Below are positions 23,851 to 37,500 of a stretch of 64,000 nucleotides of DNA, piece by piece (within the stretch, counting starts at the first letter, position 1; every line of letters begins with the position of its first letter). This stretch comes from Branchiostoma floridae. Its lineage: Eukaryota > Chordata > Leptocardii > Amphioxiformes > Branchiostomatidae. Both the position numbers and the translations under genes were made by a program. Where the stretch lies: contig NC_049985.1 in NCBI RefSeq assembly GCF_000003815.2, forward strand, positions 7,972,266 to 8,036,265, read 5' to 3'. The notes under the pieces were generated by a model. That model saw nothing but the letters and a program-made list of their open reading frames with translations, made no database searches and had not been told where the DNA came from.

Positions 23851-26800
23851 ATGATGAAGGCGGCTGGGGAAGTCAGGTTTTTCCTCGCCCTCGTTGTTTT
23901 GGTGGGATTATGGACTGCAGTGCAGCTGTACTACAGTCCTGGACAAGGTACATGTACCAGTCTGTTCATCATTAGACTAGATTATCTAATATATCTATCG
24001 AGCATTTGTAGCGAAAGCAGATATTACTGTACTTTGCACGGAAACACAGACCCCTGGGGAACTTGTTAGACAACAACATCATGAACAATAACACCAGGTG
24101 GCACGATTCTACTGTACTATTTATAGTCATCAGTCGTACGTTAGACTTGAGTGGGAAGCATATTATAATATTCAAGGCTTTGTTCCAAATTCACTGCGTA
24201 GAATCCAGATAATGTTTACGTTGAAGTACGTCAACGTCTTATAAACATGACGCTGACGTTAGACAACAACAACAACAAACAGGATATATAGATTATTCGA
24301 CCCTTTACCCAGTCAACTCGGCCCAACACTCTGGTCAATTCGGCCCAACACCCTGATTAGTTAAATCGGCCAGGTTCGGGGTTAAACTCCTATAGCTAAA
24401 CCCGCGCAATACTATACTACATTTTCAACAGATACCAATTCCAAAAAGCGAGAAAAAGACGAGATATGTATTAGATTGTGAAACTCACGAAGTTGTACCA
24501 ACATGTATGTTTGTAAAAGGATCTATGTTGTGACCTGTTATTAGGTTACTACTACTACTACAATTAGGTTAGTTACTGAAATAACGCATAATAAAGGTAT
24601 TCATTCAATAACCCTTAATACTTAACCGACATTTATCATCACATATCACACAACAAATGCACGTTAGAAATTTCATTTCCCTCTTATTCTGACTTTTTAC
24701 CCATACACTCTTTGTTCAATTGTCTACCAACCCTAATAACTAGCTTTATCCGCTATCAGAATCTACAACTGAGCGAACCCCTGGGCTACTGAAGCAGAGA
24801 TCAATGGTGAACACAAGACTCCGTGACAAGCCTCTAGTCTTCTACAACAGAGTTCCCAAGTGCGGAAGCAACTCCATGAAAATTCTGCTCAGGACAATGG
24901 CAAAGAATAATTACTTCTCCTTCCTTGAAGACAAAGTCTACGTGATAGAAACTTTCGAGGACAACGAGTTGGTAAGTGGGATGTCCTTGCTTTTGTATGT
25001 AATCTTTTAGAGACATGTAGCGTTACGTAAACGCAAGGATAAAGGGTAGAGTAAGATTTTGGGATTGGTATGGATTGCCGATGCAGCAATTAATGTCGAA
25101 ATGCAACGAAAATGTCTTTTTCTTATCATTTTTGATCTATCTGTATTGATATATCTGTATTGATTGTAAGCTTTTGCATGTCATCAGTCCCCGAGTTACG
25201 GTTTTCCGTTTTTTTAGCAAGATTGTCTTTTCTTCGGATGTTACTTACTAACAACACCTTTTTTTTCATATTCCGTTTTCAGCAAATCTATACAGAGTTG
25301 GTCTACAGACTCCCGACGCCTTCAATTTACGAGAAACAAATATTCTATGTTGATTTTCGGAGGTAGGTAACCAAAATGTTTTCTAATCCTGTGGAAAATT
25401 TAAACAGTCATCTTAACGTGTGCCCGGGGTTTCTCACCGCCAACGAAGAATTCATTTGTTACGTTGACTGCATTTCAGTAAGTCACAAATGAATAACACA
25501 AAGTAGCATAAGTACAATTACATTAACAAACAAAATAAACGTACAAACAAGCAACAATACCAATAATCATCACCAAGAATCAATCAAGAATTCCTAGAAA
25601 CATATCAATCCAGACCATGAGATTCCAAAATTTTATTACTCTTTCTTTAAAACAACACCGGTGCCCATGCACCACACAACTAAGGACTAGAGAAATAAAC
25701 ACAAGAAAAGATTTCAGCTTGACCGCAAGGATCATCGCATGTGCCTGTTTCAAATTAAAGGGCATTCAACAAATATATTTACTGATATATGGACTCTTCT
25801 CCGATTTTAGTGTTTGCGTAATGTCTCAAAGTATCTATCTTCTACAGGTTCGGGTTTCAACAGCCTTTGTATATCAACCTGGTTAGAGACCCTTTGGAAA
25901 GACGCGTGTCCTGGTATTACTACATACGCTTCGGACGGGTGGTGCACAGACCAATACCGAGGAACTTTTCACAGCAAGAGATGGCACAGGTTTGTTGTGC
26001 TCATTCTTTGATTTAAAGGACAAGGAATCCTTCAGATAGCGAAAACGGCCGGGATTCAAATTCTATAGTTCCACTACGGCCCAGAGGTAGCCGTGACGAC
26101 TCCGGAAGGCAAGCAACTGTGCCCCAAGGATAATCTGCAAGCAGACCTTGCGATGACTTAAGAATTCAGATAGTATCATTAACTTCCTTGGGAAGGCGTT
26201 TAGCCGGCGTGGTAAAGGAGGTTAATTGACCACCGCATTTCATTTGCCTGTAAAAGGGGAAATGTTACCCCTACAGCGGTCTCTCCAATTTAGGGGCAAT
26301 TATTCGCCTTTTTTTTTTCCTTTTGCTGAACGCTTCCATCCATAACCCTTAAGATAGGAAGGCCTGCTCCCTTGCAACATAGGCATTTATTGTTATTGTC
26401 CAAGGCACTAGTACGATACTTAGCTAAGAAAGCATCTTTTCCCACAGACATTCGATGAATGTGTCCTCAGCAACGCTTGGGAGTGCGACGCTGAGGGACA
26501 GGAAAGCTTTCTGATGACGAAGTTTTTCTGCGGACACGATCCGGTATGCAGGTACGTACTGCATGGTAGATATGGTCACACGTTCTGGGTACCATCAGCA
26601 CGAGATTTATGATGTATATGAAAGTGTTTGTATCACATAAAACATTCCTGTAAAGTATGAAATAAGAAAACACATAATTCATGCACATTTCAGACAGTAA
26701 GCTTGAAGGCTTGGTGCCGTCACAACATCAGACTTACGTACTGNNNNNNNNNNNNNNNNNNNNNNNNNNNNNNNNNNNNNNNNNNNNNNNNNNNNNNNNN

Positions 26801-27931
26801 NNNNNNNNNNNNNNNNNNNNNNNNNNNNNNNNNNNNNNNNNNNAAAAAAAAACAACAACACAGAACCCCCCCCCTCCCATTTCATGACGTGACATTCAGC
26901 GGCCACTTGGCCCCAGTTTCCTTCTAATTGAAACCCTCATAATAAATGTTCAAAATATGACAGGGCTGTAAGAGTTGGATAAACCTGCAGGACGAAAGTA
27001 AAAACATACGTCGTGTATTTCATAAAGTACTTTTAAACTATTTTGTTAACTCGTCCAGACAGCCTTCCCAGGCGGCAGTGGAAAGAGCCAAAGAGAACAT
27101 CAGGAGGCACTACGCTGTGGTCGGGGTACTGGAGGAGTTCAGCAGCTTCCTGAAGGTCCTGGAGGTGGTCATGCCGCAGTTCTTCCGCGGAGCTCATGAC
27201 ACGTGGAAAGAACTAACCCAGCGTATGTATCAAACTCAATTTTCCTTTAAACTACTTATAACGTTATATAAGAACTCAAGTTCAATAAACACTAAACAGT
27301 AGTTGTAATGATTTTCAACCCATTCACTTCAATAGAAACTAAGCCTTTATAAGCTCTGAACGTTTTGGTCAACAACGGAAACGAACATTAGAGAATGGAC
27401 TGACATGGCACTAAGTGAAACACTGACAAGATCAGTAGAAACGAGAAAGGTGGAGAAGACTGGTTATCACATCTCCTGTAGTGCTCCGAAAGTCAAACAG
27501 ACAGAATCGATAGATAGATAAAATAAGATGTACGTTTCTAATTTGAGAACAATTTTTTTACTTCATCTATAATATAGATAGACGCTTCATCTCTTTTGGA
27601 AATGATTCACCATCACCGGATGGCATTGAAAGTCTCCGTCTTTTGTTTGCTTGTATTAACAATGATGTCGTTAATTCCTCAACATTAGGGGTGATAGTGA
27701 CACTGACACCATGGACATGTACAAAATGCTGTTTACATAACATATTGTGCCGAACTTTTCCATTTTTCAGAGACGCAACTTCTGGAAGAACAAAGAACTG
27801 TAAACAGATCACCTCCTTCTCCCAGAAGTCAGAAGATAATGAGAGAAAGGTTAAAGCTGGACTACCAAGTGTACTACTTCATAAGGGAGAGATTCCACAG
27901 GCAGAAAACACAACTTGGAATCAAGGACTGA
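23851..27931 (+). CDS. UST: Uronyl 2-sulfotransferase-like gene 5 of 5 (319 aa), catalytic His replaced by Gln
   Basis: Exons 23851-23947, 24760-24971, 25283-25362, 25848-25989, 26448-26551, 27059-27222 and 27771-27931. The assembly gap lies in intron 5 and does not interrupt coding sequence. The signal anchor is FFLALVVLVGLWT. The PAPS-binding segments are intact: FYNRVPKCGSNSM and YINLVRDPLERRVSWYYYIR. The strand that in the other four copies reads [DE][KR]H reads EKQIFYVDF here (CAA codon 25337-25339, residue 122), so the residue aligned with the HS2ST catalytic base is Gln. The stem is about 16 residues shorter than in gene 1, and exon 6 is 6 bp longer at its 3' end. The frame is open throughout with good splice sites, so this is not an ordinary decayed pseudogene. 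It may be inactive, have a changed mechanism, or act as a binding protein. Confidence 0.9.
24303..24372. repeat. Short tandem repeat, about 23-bp unit
   Basis: CAGTCAACTCGGCCCAACAC is followed by a second unit (GGTCAATTCGGCCCAACACC) and a partial third. In intron 1 of sulfotransferase gene 5. Confidence 0.7.
26744..26843. other. Assembly gap of 100 N
   Basis: Exactly 100 N, the usual placeholder for a gap of unknown size. It lies in intron 5 of sulfotransferase gene 5, so exon content is unaffected but intron length is uncertain. Confidence 0.98.
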
Positions 27932-28480
27932 TCAAGTTGACAACTGAAATGTGCCTGGTGCTGCTATATAGTTCTCCTCAGGGGGAGTTTCTCATGTTAT
28001 AAGGCTAAGACTACTGATTATGAATTTAAGAGTCATTTTACATATTTCAAACAACACATTTTTTCATTACTTTAGGTCTGTCCTGTGTGTGTGTGTAGAA
28101 ATTACTATAGGGAACCAATGACTTGTATTATTTTTGTAGTCATTCTTAAAGTAATTTTCCTGCTGAATTTCTTCTCAAGCAAATAACTATCTAATATAAA
28201 GCAAACAAGAATAGCCATACTAAACATACCTTTTAAATGACACGTGCATGGTTTATTGCAATGCCAACAATGTTTATGTTATTCATTGATTAGAAATTCA
28301 TTATGTATATTTTTTACTTCTAACTATACTATAGCAGGCAGCATATGAAGTTTTACTTGTGCCTTAATGGCTCCTTGAAATGTCTTGGTTTAGTGTAAAT
28401 CTTTTACTGATAATGCTCCATGTATATATTACAGCACTGCATGTTGCAATATGGTGCACTTTTAAATTAACAATGAAATC

Positions 28481-28486
28481 AATAAA
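28481..28486 (+). terminator. Poly(A) signal candidate for sulfotransferase gene 5
   Basis: AATAAA 550 bp after the stop codon, inside the region where the convergent GUF1 transcript (stop at 28575-28577) would also end. A minus-strand AATAAA lies at 28252-28257. The two 3' UTRs may overlap. Confidence 0.4.
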
Positions 28487-28574
28487 ATTCATCTCAGGAA
28501 CAACAAAGCCTTTGTCTGAATGGACCCAGTGAAGAATATTCAGGCAGTGTATCCTACATCTATATCAAGTGGTG

Positions 28575-31500
28575 TCATCTTTTTAGTACAGATATGAAAG
28601 CATCTTTTGGAATATCCACATTTCCAATTTTCTTCATCCTCTTCTTTCCTTCCGCCTGCCTCTTAAGAAGTTTCATCTTTCTGGAGATGTCTCCGCCGTA
28701 CTGGACAAGGAAAGGACATTGTTATTGGCAGTGACTCAACAATGGTTTCCAAAGGGATTGCACAATCAATGAGCTATCAAACATGTCAACACAATACCAT
28801 TTCAAACCACACTTCACTCACTCTTGTCTGTTCATTATTCTTTCTGCCATTTAATATGATGTTTTTAATAAAAGAAAACAACTAAAAAAATGACCAGGAA
28901 AAGTTATTGGATGGCTTCCACTCAAATTTGTGGAAAAAAAGAACATTTATGATTAGTTGAAAAACACTTTCAAACAACATTAACTAGTCCTACTACATTT
29001 CTATGACTATAGCAGAAGCATGGTTGTATGTATGGAGGTAAACGAGCATTGGCAAGGAAAGGCTATCTTCAAGTTTTCTCGATTCAGAAGTTAAATTGAA
29101 AACAGCAAGCAGGATGACTTACACATTTTGCCAACACATTCTTCTTATAGGCCCTTATCCTGGAACAAACAATAACATATTAAGTCTGACTTAAGTAATG
29201 TATCAAATTAAAATCAAATCTTCAAAGACAAGAAAATATTCAAAGACTAAATGTCAAACACACAAGGTGCCTACATACGTTTCCCTGGCTATGACTTTGT
29301 TTCCCAAGGCTGCCTGAATGACGACCTCATACAGCTGTCTGGGGATGACATCCTTCAGTTTAGAGGCAAGAGTCTTCCCCACTGGGTAGGCCTTGTCTTT
29401 GTGCACAATGGTGGACAGTTCATTGATGACTTGACCATTGAGAAGGACATCCAGCTTGACCAGATCTGATGGTTCATAGCTGTGATCCTCGTAATCAAAA
29501 CTGAGTATTGAAAAAGTGAATTTTGTCTAATCAAAGACAGCACATTACTGGTACTTACTACTTATATGCATAACTGTCTCAAATGTGCATCTATCAATAT
29601 TCACATTCAATTTTTCAATGTTTTATCAGCACACACTTGGGACTCTAGAAGACTTAAAGTTACAGACACAAGAAATCAAAGATCTTATACTTCGTGGCTC
29701 TTGTGAATTTCTTGCTTATTTGTCATCATGTACTTCTTGATACGTCTTACACGTTGCACGCAGTTCTTATCCCTGTGAGACTTAGTGCGCCAGTAGACAA
29801 GAGGGTGGAGAAGGAAGTGCACACCCCTCCTTCACCTTAAATGTCATGTGCAGGCCAAGCAGATGGGTCACCTAACCCACCCTGTCTTCCTACCATTGTC
29901 TTCCGAGACAGATGAATGCCAACTCAGGGCAACGCTATATAGACCTGGGCCAGTGAGAACAAAGATGCACACACCGTGACAAACAAAAACAATGCCTTCG
30001 TTCTGATGGATCTAAGTCCTATGGATGTCCTTTTTACCTTGCATAGCCTGAAGTGATGGACTTGAGAAGGTCGTAAAAGTCCACCACAATCTCGTTGAGT
30101 GGCAGCTTGTACTTCAGCAGCACTCGTGACGCATCAATGTAGGTAAAATCCACCTGTTCTCCTCTTTTGGCCTGGAAACAAAGTTCCATAAGGTGAATTC
30201 TGGAAACATTGATTTTTACTGATCTACTATTCAAATTCTTGATGCTTTTGTTGTGTTCTTACTATGAGGCAAGTCTGCAAAGCTTTTAAATCTTTCAAAA
30301 TTGTTAAAAAAATATCTGCTCCCTTTGTTTGATACATTGATCTTTTTGAAAGCAAAGCCACTTCTCTCAGAACTCAAGACTCTTCTCACCTCACAGAGGC
30401 TGAATATCTTGTTGAGGTGAACGTCTGGTGTGATGATGGTTCCCATGACGATAGGCTCCAGGTACTCTGTGACATCTCTCTTCTCTGGGAACTATGTAAA
30501 ATAGGATTGTGTTGTTGCAACTTCATATGGCATTATATGGGGCCCAAAACTGACCTTGACTTTTGTCTTTCCAACAATGACCCACATCCTTATAATGTTA
30601 TATCCATCTAGAGGTTTTTAAGTTATGCTGACTACAAAATTTGTCAAGAAACACAAACACAATTACATTCACAGAAAAGACACACACACAGCTGTAGACA
30701 CACTCAAAAATCTGTTTCTCACGGAGGTAATGAAGGTGTCTTCAGTAAGACTGTACCCATCCTTATCCAAATATTGACCCAGGTTACTAGATCATACAGT
30801 AGGGCTGGGTACCGGTACAGTGTACCGGTACAAAACCGGTTTTTCGTATTGTACCGGTCCGGAAAAACCGGACCTGAAAAAATTCGGTGGACCGGATGTT
30901 GGACCTTTTCGAAAATGAACAGACTATATTATCAGGAATTCATGCATCCTTACCGATCGAAGAAAATAACAAGGGCGAAGCAGACTACAGTCATTTCTAC
31001 AAAGTTTTGCAGTCAATCGTACAGAGGCAGTTAGTCTTGCAGGATTTTAGAACGCCAGTGGGAGTCAAATACTCCACAATGTCAAACATACTTTTTTGTA
31101 GCGAAATGGACCATTGTTTTGAGTATCGTCCATTCATATGGTTTCACATACTGAATCAGGTCCAGGTTCAGGTCCGGACCTGGACCTGATCCTTTGGACC
31201 TGAACCGGACCTGGACCTGAATTTTCTGTACCGGTACCCACCCCTATCATACAGTACTGCCAATTGGGCAATGACTGGCATGTACTAGTATTACTGAATA
31301 CTCGTGTCACATATATACAAAATATCCAAAAATGTTGAATATTTATGTGCTCAATATTCACAATGTAAATCAAGAGAAGTTGAAGTTCACCTCTGCTGGA
31401 CTGAAGATGGTGATCTCGTCTGTCTTGTACTGTTTGATGAGTTTCTCACTGCTCAGACGAGCTGGGGATACACAGGAAGAACAGTTCATGAGGAGCGCCA

Positions 31501-34500
31501 CACCTTGAGAACATTGTAGAACCTGCCACACTTATTGAGCAGGGGTCGTTCCTGGTTTCAGTGTGGTTTAAACCTTTCAATCCAATGGCCGCAGCTGGGG
31601 CACTTATGTAGTACTGAGGTCACTTGACTGTTGATTACAGACCCTTGCAATTTTAGACTTGTAAGTTCCTCACATGTACAGTTCAGCCTCTGGCTGCGAA
31701 GAGAGAGCAATAACTTCTTTTTTTTTCACTACACTGGAGATCTAACCAACATTAGCGACGTTACTTCTTGCAAGAAAGCAACATGTGAGCTTTAGCAGCA
31801 GAGAAGTTTGACTGTAATTGCCCACCTTTACATGGAACACTTGGGGTTGTGACTATGGCAGTAGCGTTGTACTCCTGCTCCAGTCTCTGGTTGAAGACCT
31901 CCATGTGCAGCAGCCCCAGGAAGCCTAGCCTGAACCCCAGGCCCAGGGCAGGGCTGTTTTGTTGTGACAGCAAGGGAAGGACTGAATATTCATTCTTGTG
32001 AAAATGGTATAATAGTTAATTCTCTGATTGGCTAACAGCTGGTTACAAGCCATGCACACAAAAGTGGAAACCACATCCCCGTTTAGCAGACAAGGCAGAG
32101 GAGGCTGTGTGTAGGTACAGGTACTGGAATGTTTCTATTTAACATGCCTGAAGATTGCAATCTTGTTCAGGTGCACATTGTAAGCTGAGGTTGACTTTTA
32201 ATAGTTTTAGCTGCAAAGAAAGATATAAAAAAAAAGTTAGCTACACTTTTGTCTTGATGAAACAAAGAGGAGCTGCACTTTTTCTGCCTGTCACTAGAGG
32301 GATCTCCCTACATGTATGTTCTCTAATTTCCACTTACCTGCTGTCCTTAGCCACAGTTACACTGGAGTCATTTAAGGTCAACCTGTCCACAGCAACCTTT
32401 AGGTCACGGTATTCTGACTGCTCCATGGGGAAGATTCCACCAAACACCTAGAAAAGATGAAAAAGTTCTTGCTTCAAATTTGTAACTGGGAAAATTGAAT
32501 AAGGCACTTCATTTTGGATAATAAAAAACATAGAGAAAACTACTATATGACATTGTATACTGTTGAATGGTGTGACTACAAATATGCCTGCATTACTTAA
32601 TGATTCTGTCTATGATGACACTACCAGAGTTATGTTTCAGAAGCGCACCTGTTTTGGAAGGTAGCACAACCCATTACTAGTAGCAACTTGAGACTTTCTT
32701 TAAGGTCTGAAGTGAATGTGTCAGTTGAAAATTCAGTGAGAAAAATCATAATACAATCTTGACAATCCTCTTAATTCACTGACTGAAAGATGATACAAAA
32801 AACAAGCATGGCTGTACCATGGGTTTGGCAGGTTTGAAGCCAGGGAGTGGTTCCACAGGTGAGGAGGACAGGTGTAAGGTGTCGCCTATCCTGGCCTCCT
32901 GGATAGACTTCATCCCAGCTATCAGGTAACCTACCTGTCCAGCATGTCTGTGGGAGGGAGAGAGGTAAGATAGAGCACCTTTTCTTTCTATTATTCTGAT
33001 GTTTTATTCTACTTTTATCTTAAATCATTGAAGTGTAATGATGATGATTGAAGAGTTATGGCAAGTGATACGAATGTTGTAAGAATGAATGTAATTCAGC
33101 CCCTATGGGGACTGCAAAGCTGATAGAGAAATAAAGTTTCAAAGGTTTAAATCTTTTCTGAATATCAAGGAAGAGATTAAAAAAATAAGAGTAACAATGA
33201 TAGTACAAAAGAACAGACTTTAACTACTTCACACATGTCAAAAATGTCTAATCATTCTCATTATCATAGTTCCTGTATAATGGGTACTTCAGACAAAGAG
33301 AAAGACATAAAAATTTCTCAGCATGAAGGCTTATCAATGTTGGTATGATTCATTTTGTCCCTAAAGTCACGTGCTCAGAGTAATTGAATTGCCACTCCTG
33401 AAGACGGTTGAAGGATGTGCTACCAAAAATTTGAGGTGCGTTGAACAAAAGTTACAAACTCCAAAAGAGATCTATCAAGTTACTATTTCATTTGCTAAAT
33501 GTTGTACAATGTACTAACAGTTCCTGAGTAGACTGGTAGTCCGGGCTCATGATCCCCAGTTCCTGCACCTCGTACACCTTGCTGTTGTGGGCAGAGCTGA
33601 TCTTGTCCCCCTGCTGCACCTTCCCATCTATAACAGCCACGTTGGTCACAGCCCCGCGGAAGTGGTTGTACGTGGAGTCAAACAGGAGGGCCTTCCAGGG
33701 TTTGCTGGGATCAGACTTAGGCCTGGGTGGGAGAAATAGAATAACATTACGCACTGTACTACACATGCACAACTAGAGTTCCACAAACTCATATCTTCGC
33801 CAAATAAACAAGGGTTATTATAAAGAATTGTCTGTTTTTGAGACCTTATCAATTGTGGGTGTTATGATGGTCCTATATTGTAGAGGTCCTTAACGTATTC
33901 CACCAATTATGTGTTATATTGTATATTGTTCTTTGTATATCTCGAGTTATGTTGTTTACAGCCAAATGCACTTACGTACAAAGTTCCCTGGGGACCAGTA
34001 GGAAAACGCCAGGTACACCTTATTCGAACTTGACCTTCCTTTTTGTAACCTCTACCTACCAACCAAATATCATTAAATATCCATCAACAACATCTTGAGT
34101 TATCTTGTTCACAGACAAATGCACCTACGTACAAAAGTCCCTGGGGATCTGTAGGAAAATGCCAGGTATACCATTTTTGAACTTGACCTTCCTTTCCACA
34201 ACCGCTGCACACCTATCAACTATTATCAAAATCCGTCCACACTTTTTTGAGTTATATGCGGTTGACCTACATATAGACCCCAAAAGTCCTGGCTAAACCG
34301 TTTCCATAACTTCTGCCACTCTGGTGAAGGCAATAATGAAATAAAAAGGACTTTTATATCATTTCAAATTGGTCTGGGTGGAAAAAAGCAATCATGTCCC
34401 ATTTTGGAAGATCTAGACAATTATTTTTTCGCTACTGCTGATGGGAAGGCCTGGAATTGTATAAAACACAGCAAAAAGAAAATATCCAAACTCCACACTT

Positions 34501-37500
34501 CTGTTCAGTTTTGTTTTCAGTGGGGATTGTTCTCTAGATCAATTGAGTTGATTCACTCCCTCCAGCAGACAGCAGCACAAACTCTTTGCTATCGAAACTG
34601 TGACTTGCCTCCTGAACTAGTGTTCAATGTTTACAGAGTAGGAGTAGTAAGAGTAACGCCAACAGGAGGACCGTTGATTGATACTATCAGTTTGAGACTA
34701 CGATGGACAGCAGTTGGCAGTGATGGGGGAAAGTAGTCAGGCAGTCGATCCGGACGGATTCTACTCAACAACATCAGGTACCTATGAGGAAGCACAACCG
34801 GTAGTGGCGAAAAATGTCCCCTCTGCTCATACGGTCAGGACAGAAACAGCAAACGCTCCAGAAGACCTCTATTCAACGCCATCAGGTGTTTATAAAGAAG
34901 CACAGCTTTTGAAACCAAGTAACGTTCCCATCAACAAAACAGTCAAGCTAAGAGCAGAAACAGCGGCTGCCCCAGAAGATTGCTACTCGACAACATCAGG
35001 TATTTATGAAGAAGGGGAACCAGTACAGCCAAGCAACCTGCTCTCTGGTCAGTCAGTTAAAACAGAAACAGTGACAGCTCCAGAGGACGTTTGCTCGACA
35101 CCATCAGGTATTTATGAAGAAGCACAATCCGTGCTGCCAAGTAATGTTCCCAACAACCAAATATTCACTATGAGAACAGAAACAGCGGCCACTCCAGAAG
35201 ATGTCTACTCAACACCATCGGGTGCGTACGAAGAGCCAGAACTGGTAGTGATACGTGATGTTGTCCCTGGTCAGGCTGTCAGAGGGGGAACTGCCATGAC
35301 TGGGCAAAACCGAAGCTTAGAGCGAGCAGCTGATCACACTGGTTCCTCATCAGCTGGTAAGTCAAACTGTTGATCATAAATTAGAAGATAGTCACCCTTC
35401 TCACACACTAAAGCTAAGGGCACAACCCGCTGTACGTGCAATTTGTCTGTACATTTTTTTTTGAGGCCACGTCCGGCACGTACTTCTGAAAACGTTCAGG
35501 CTATACAAGGCAAGCGCCTTGCCCGTACTGACACATAAGGCCCGATGGCACGTTAAGTTCTACAGCGTGTCTTCGTGCTCTAAAATCTGTCGGATTCCGT
35601 ACGAGGTAGTACAGAGGCGGTACTTACCACTTATGGATCCCAAAATATTGCCCACGTTTCGGCACGTAGACAGCACGTAATTTGTACATACAGCGGGTTG
35701 TAACCTCAATGCTTAAGCCACTTACTAAGTCAGTCACTCATTCACTTACCCTCCCAAACTAACTCACTTACTTACACAATTGGTTATTATCATTCTGCTG
35801 CTCACAAGCGTTTCCCCATCAGTAGGTTGTACCAAATTGTAAACTGGGTAATGACTTGTATCATTGTGAATAAAGAAAGAAAAAAAGACACATTAAAACC
35901 TCACGATCACTTTTGAGATAGTGATATCACATTTCGATTATATGGTCCAAAGCATTTAAAAATTTAAACCTCTTTCTTCTCAGACCGTTCAGAGGAGCAA
36001 CCAGCTCATCCCGACTGGATCCGCCCTTTCCTCTACCACCGTAAGGGACTTTGCGTTGTCATCATGTCGTGCTTTGCTGTGGCAGCCATGTTGTTTGGAA
36101 TGTTCATCAGTGAGACCACAAAAACACGCCCGCATCTAGTAACACTACAGGTAAGTGCGCTCTCAAAAGACCTGGTAAGATTTACCATGTTTCTGTACTG
36201 TGCTGTATCCTTCAACTTTACAAATGTTATATATAATATCAATGTATAGAATCTGCTGTGTTTGTGTTGTAATAGAAAGGAATATTGATTTCAGTTAACA
36301 ACATGTTGTACAGTCAAACAGGGTTGTAGTTTATGAAAAACGGCTAAAGATACAATCCAAGAGAAAAAATGACTGCATATATGTATGAAGCTGTGTTTAT
36401 TTGATCACATTGCCTGCCTGGTTGATTGATTTATCTGCACATCAAACCAGCCCCTGGAAATTCAATGAATGATTTGATTGCTTTGCATAAAGGCAGTTTG
36501 CACATAAAGATGATCTAATCCCATTTGCTTTTCCAGACACCAACCACAAACACGCCGTGCTCCCCGAGTGAGCGCCCCTGGCGACTTTTGACAGGTAGTG
36601 CAGCTCTGGTCACTGCTGTACCGGATTCTACTCATACGGTAAGTTTGTTGTTGTCCTTCGTCTCTCCATCTCTCTCTGTCTGTGTCCCTCCCTCTCTCTC
36701 TATATTATATATATTGATTATATTATTTATGTGATTTATATTACTTATTGTATCGTTTATGAAGTATTATGATATGATTGCTTTATTGTAGCCAGCTTAC
36801 GACTTAGCAAAATGGTCTTTTCCCCTATGCATCCTTATCTTACCAGGACGCTACCAGCAACAAGACCGGAGGTTTAGTACCTATGACAAGTGCATACAAG
36901 GTCGTTCATATCCCCAGCAGCACTGATGGTGAGCATGAATATGCTAAACATACTGATAGAAATTCGAGGAACACATTTTTAGAGTGTTCATCGACAGAAA
37001 TGTTAAAGAGTCAAATTGAAATAAAGATATAAATATGTAAATCTCTTTGTGAACCAGTTACGATTTTCCATCTTAAGCAGACCAAAATTTAACAGTTTTC
37101 CACTTTTTTAAGAGACGAATAGGGACAGAACTGCATGTCATGCTATCAAGGTTTGTGCAGTCCCATAATGTAAAAACATTCTTTAAAATCAGCATTGCAC
37201 CTAAGGTACTCCAGTCTTTACAGTACTCAACAGTAAGGCTTGAAGAATTGAATCAAGTTATGACGATCACGACTTTTTTCCAGAAACGACAGCTGTAGAA
37301 GGTAGCCGACAAAAAGTCACTTTTGGCAGGAAAGGATCAGGACCAGGACAATTCGCTCGTCCTACTGGAGTTGTCGTTTCGTCTAAGAATGAGATATTCG
37401 TGGCTGATCACGACAACCGTCGGGTACAAGTCTTCAGTATGGAGGGCGCTTACCTTCGTCATTTCCCAACCACTGTGCCGGGAATGGCGGGTCAAATGCT

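Noticed and set aside
26679-26927. Open frames spanning the N gap
   Set aside because: Unknown bases read through as X; no evidence of coding.
30774-31189. Plus-strand open frames in a GUF1 intron
   Set aside because: They lie within the hAT-type MITE, which has no transposase-like sequence.
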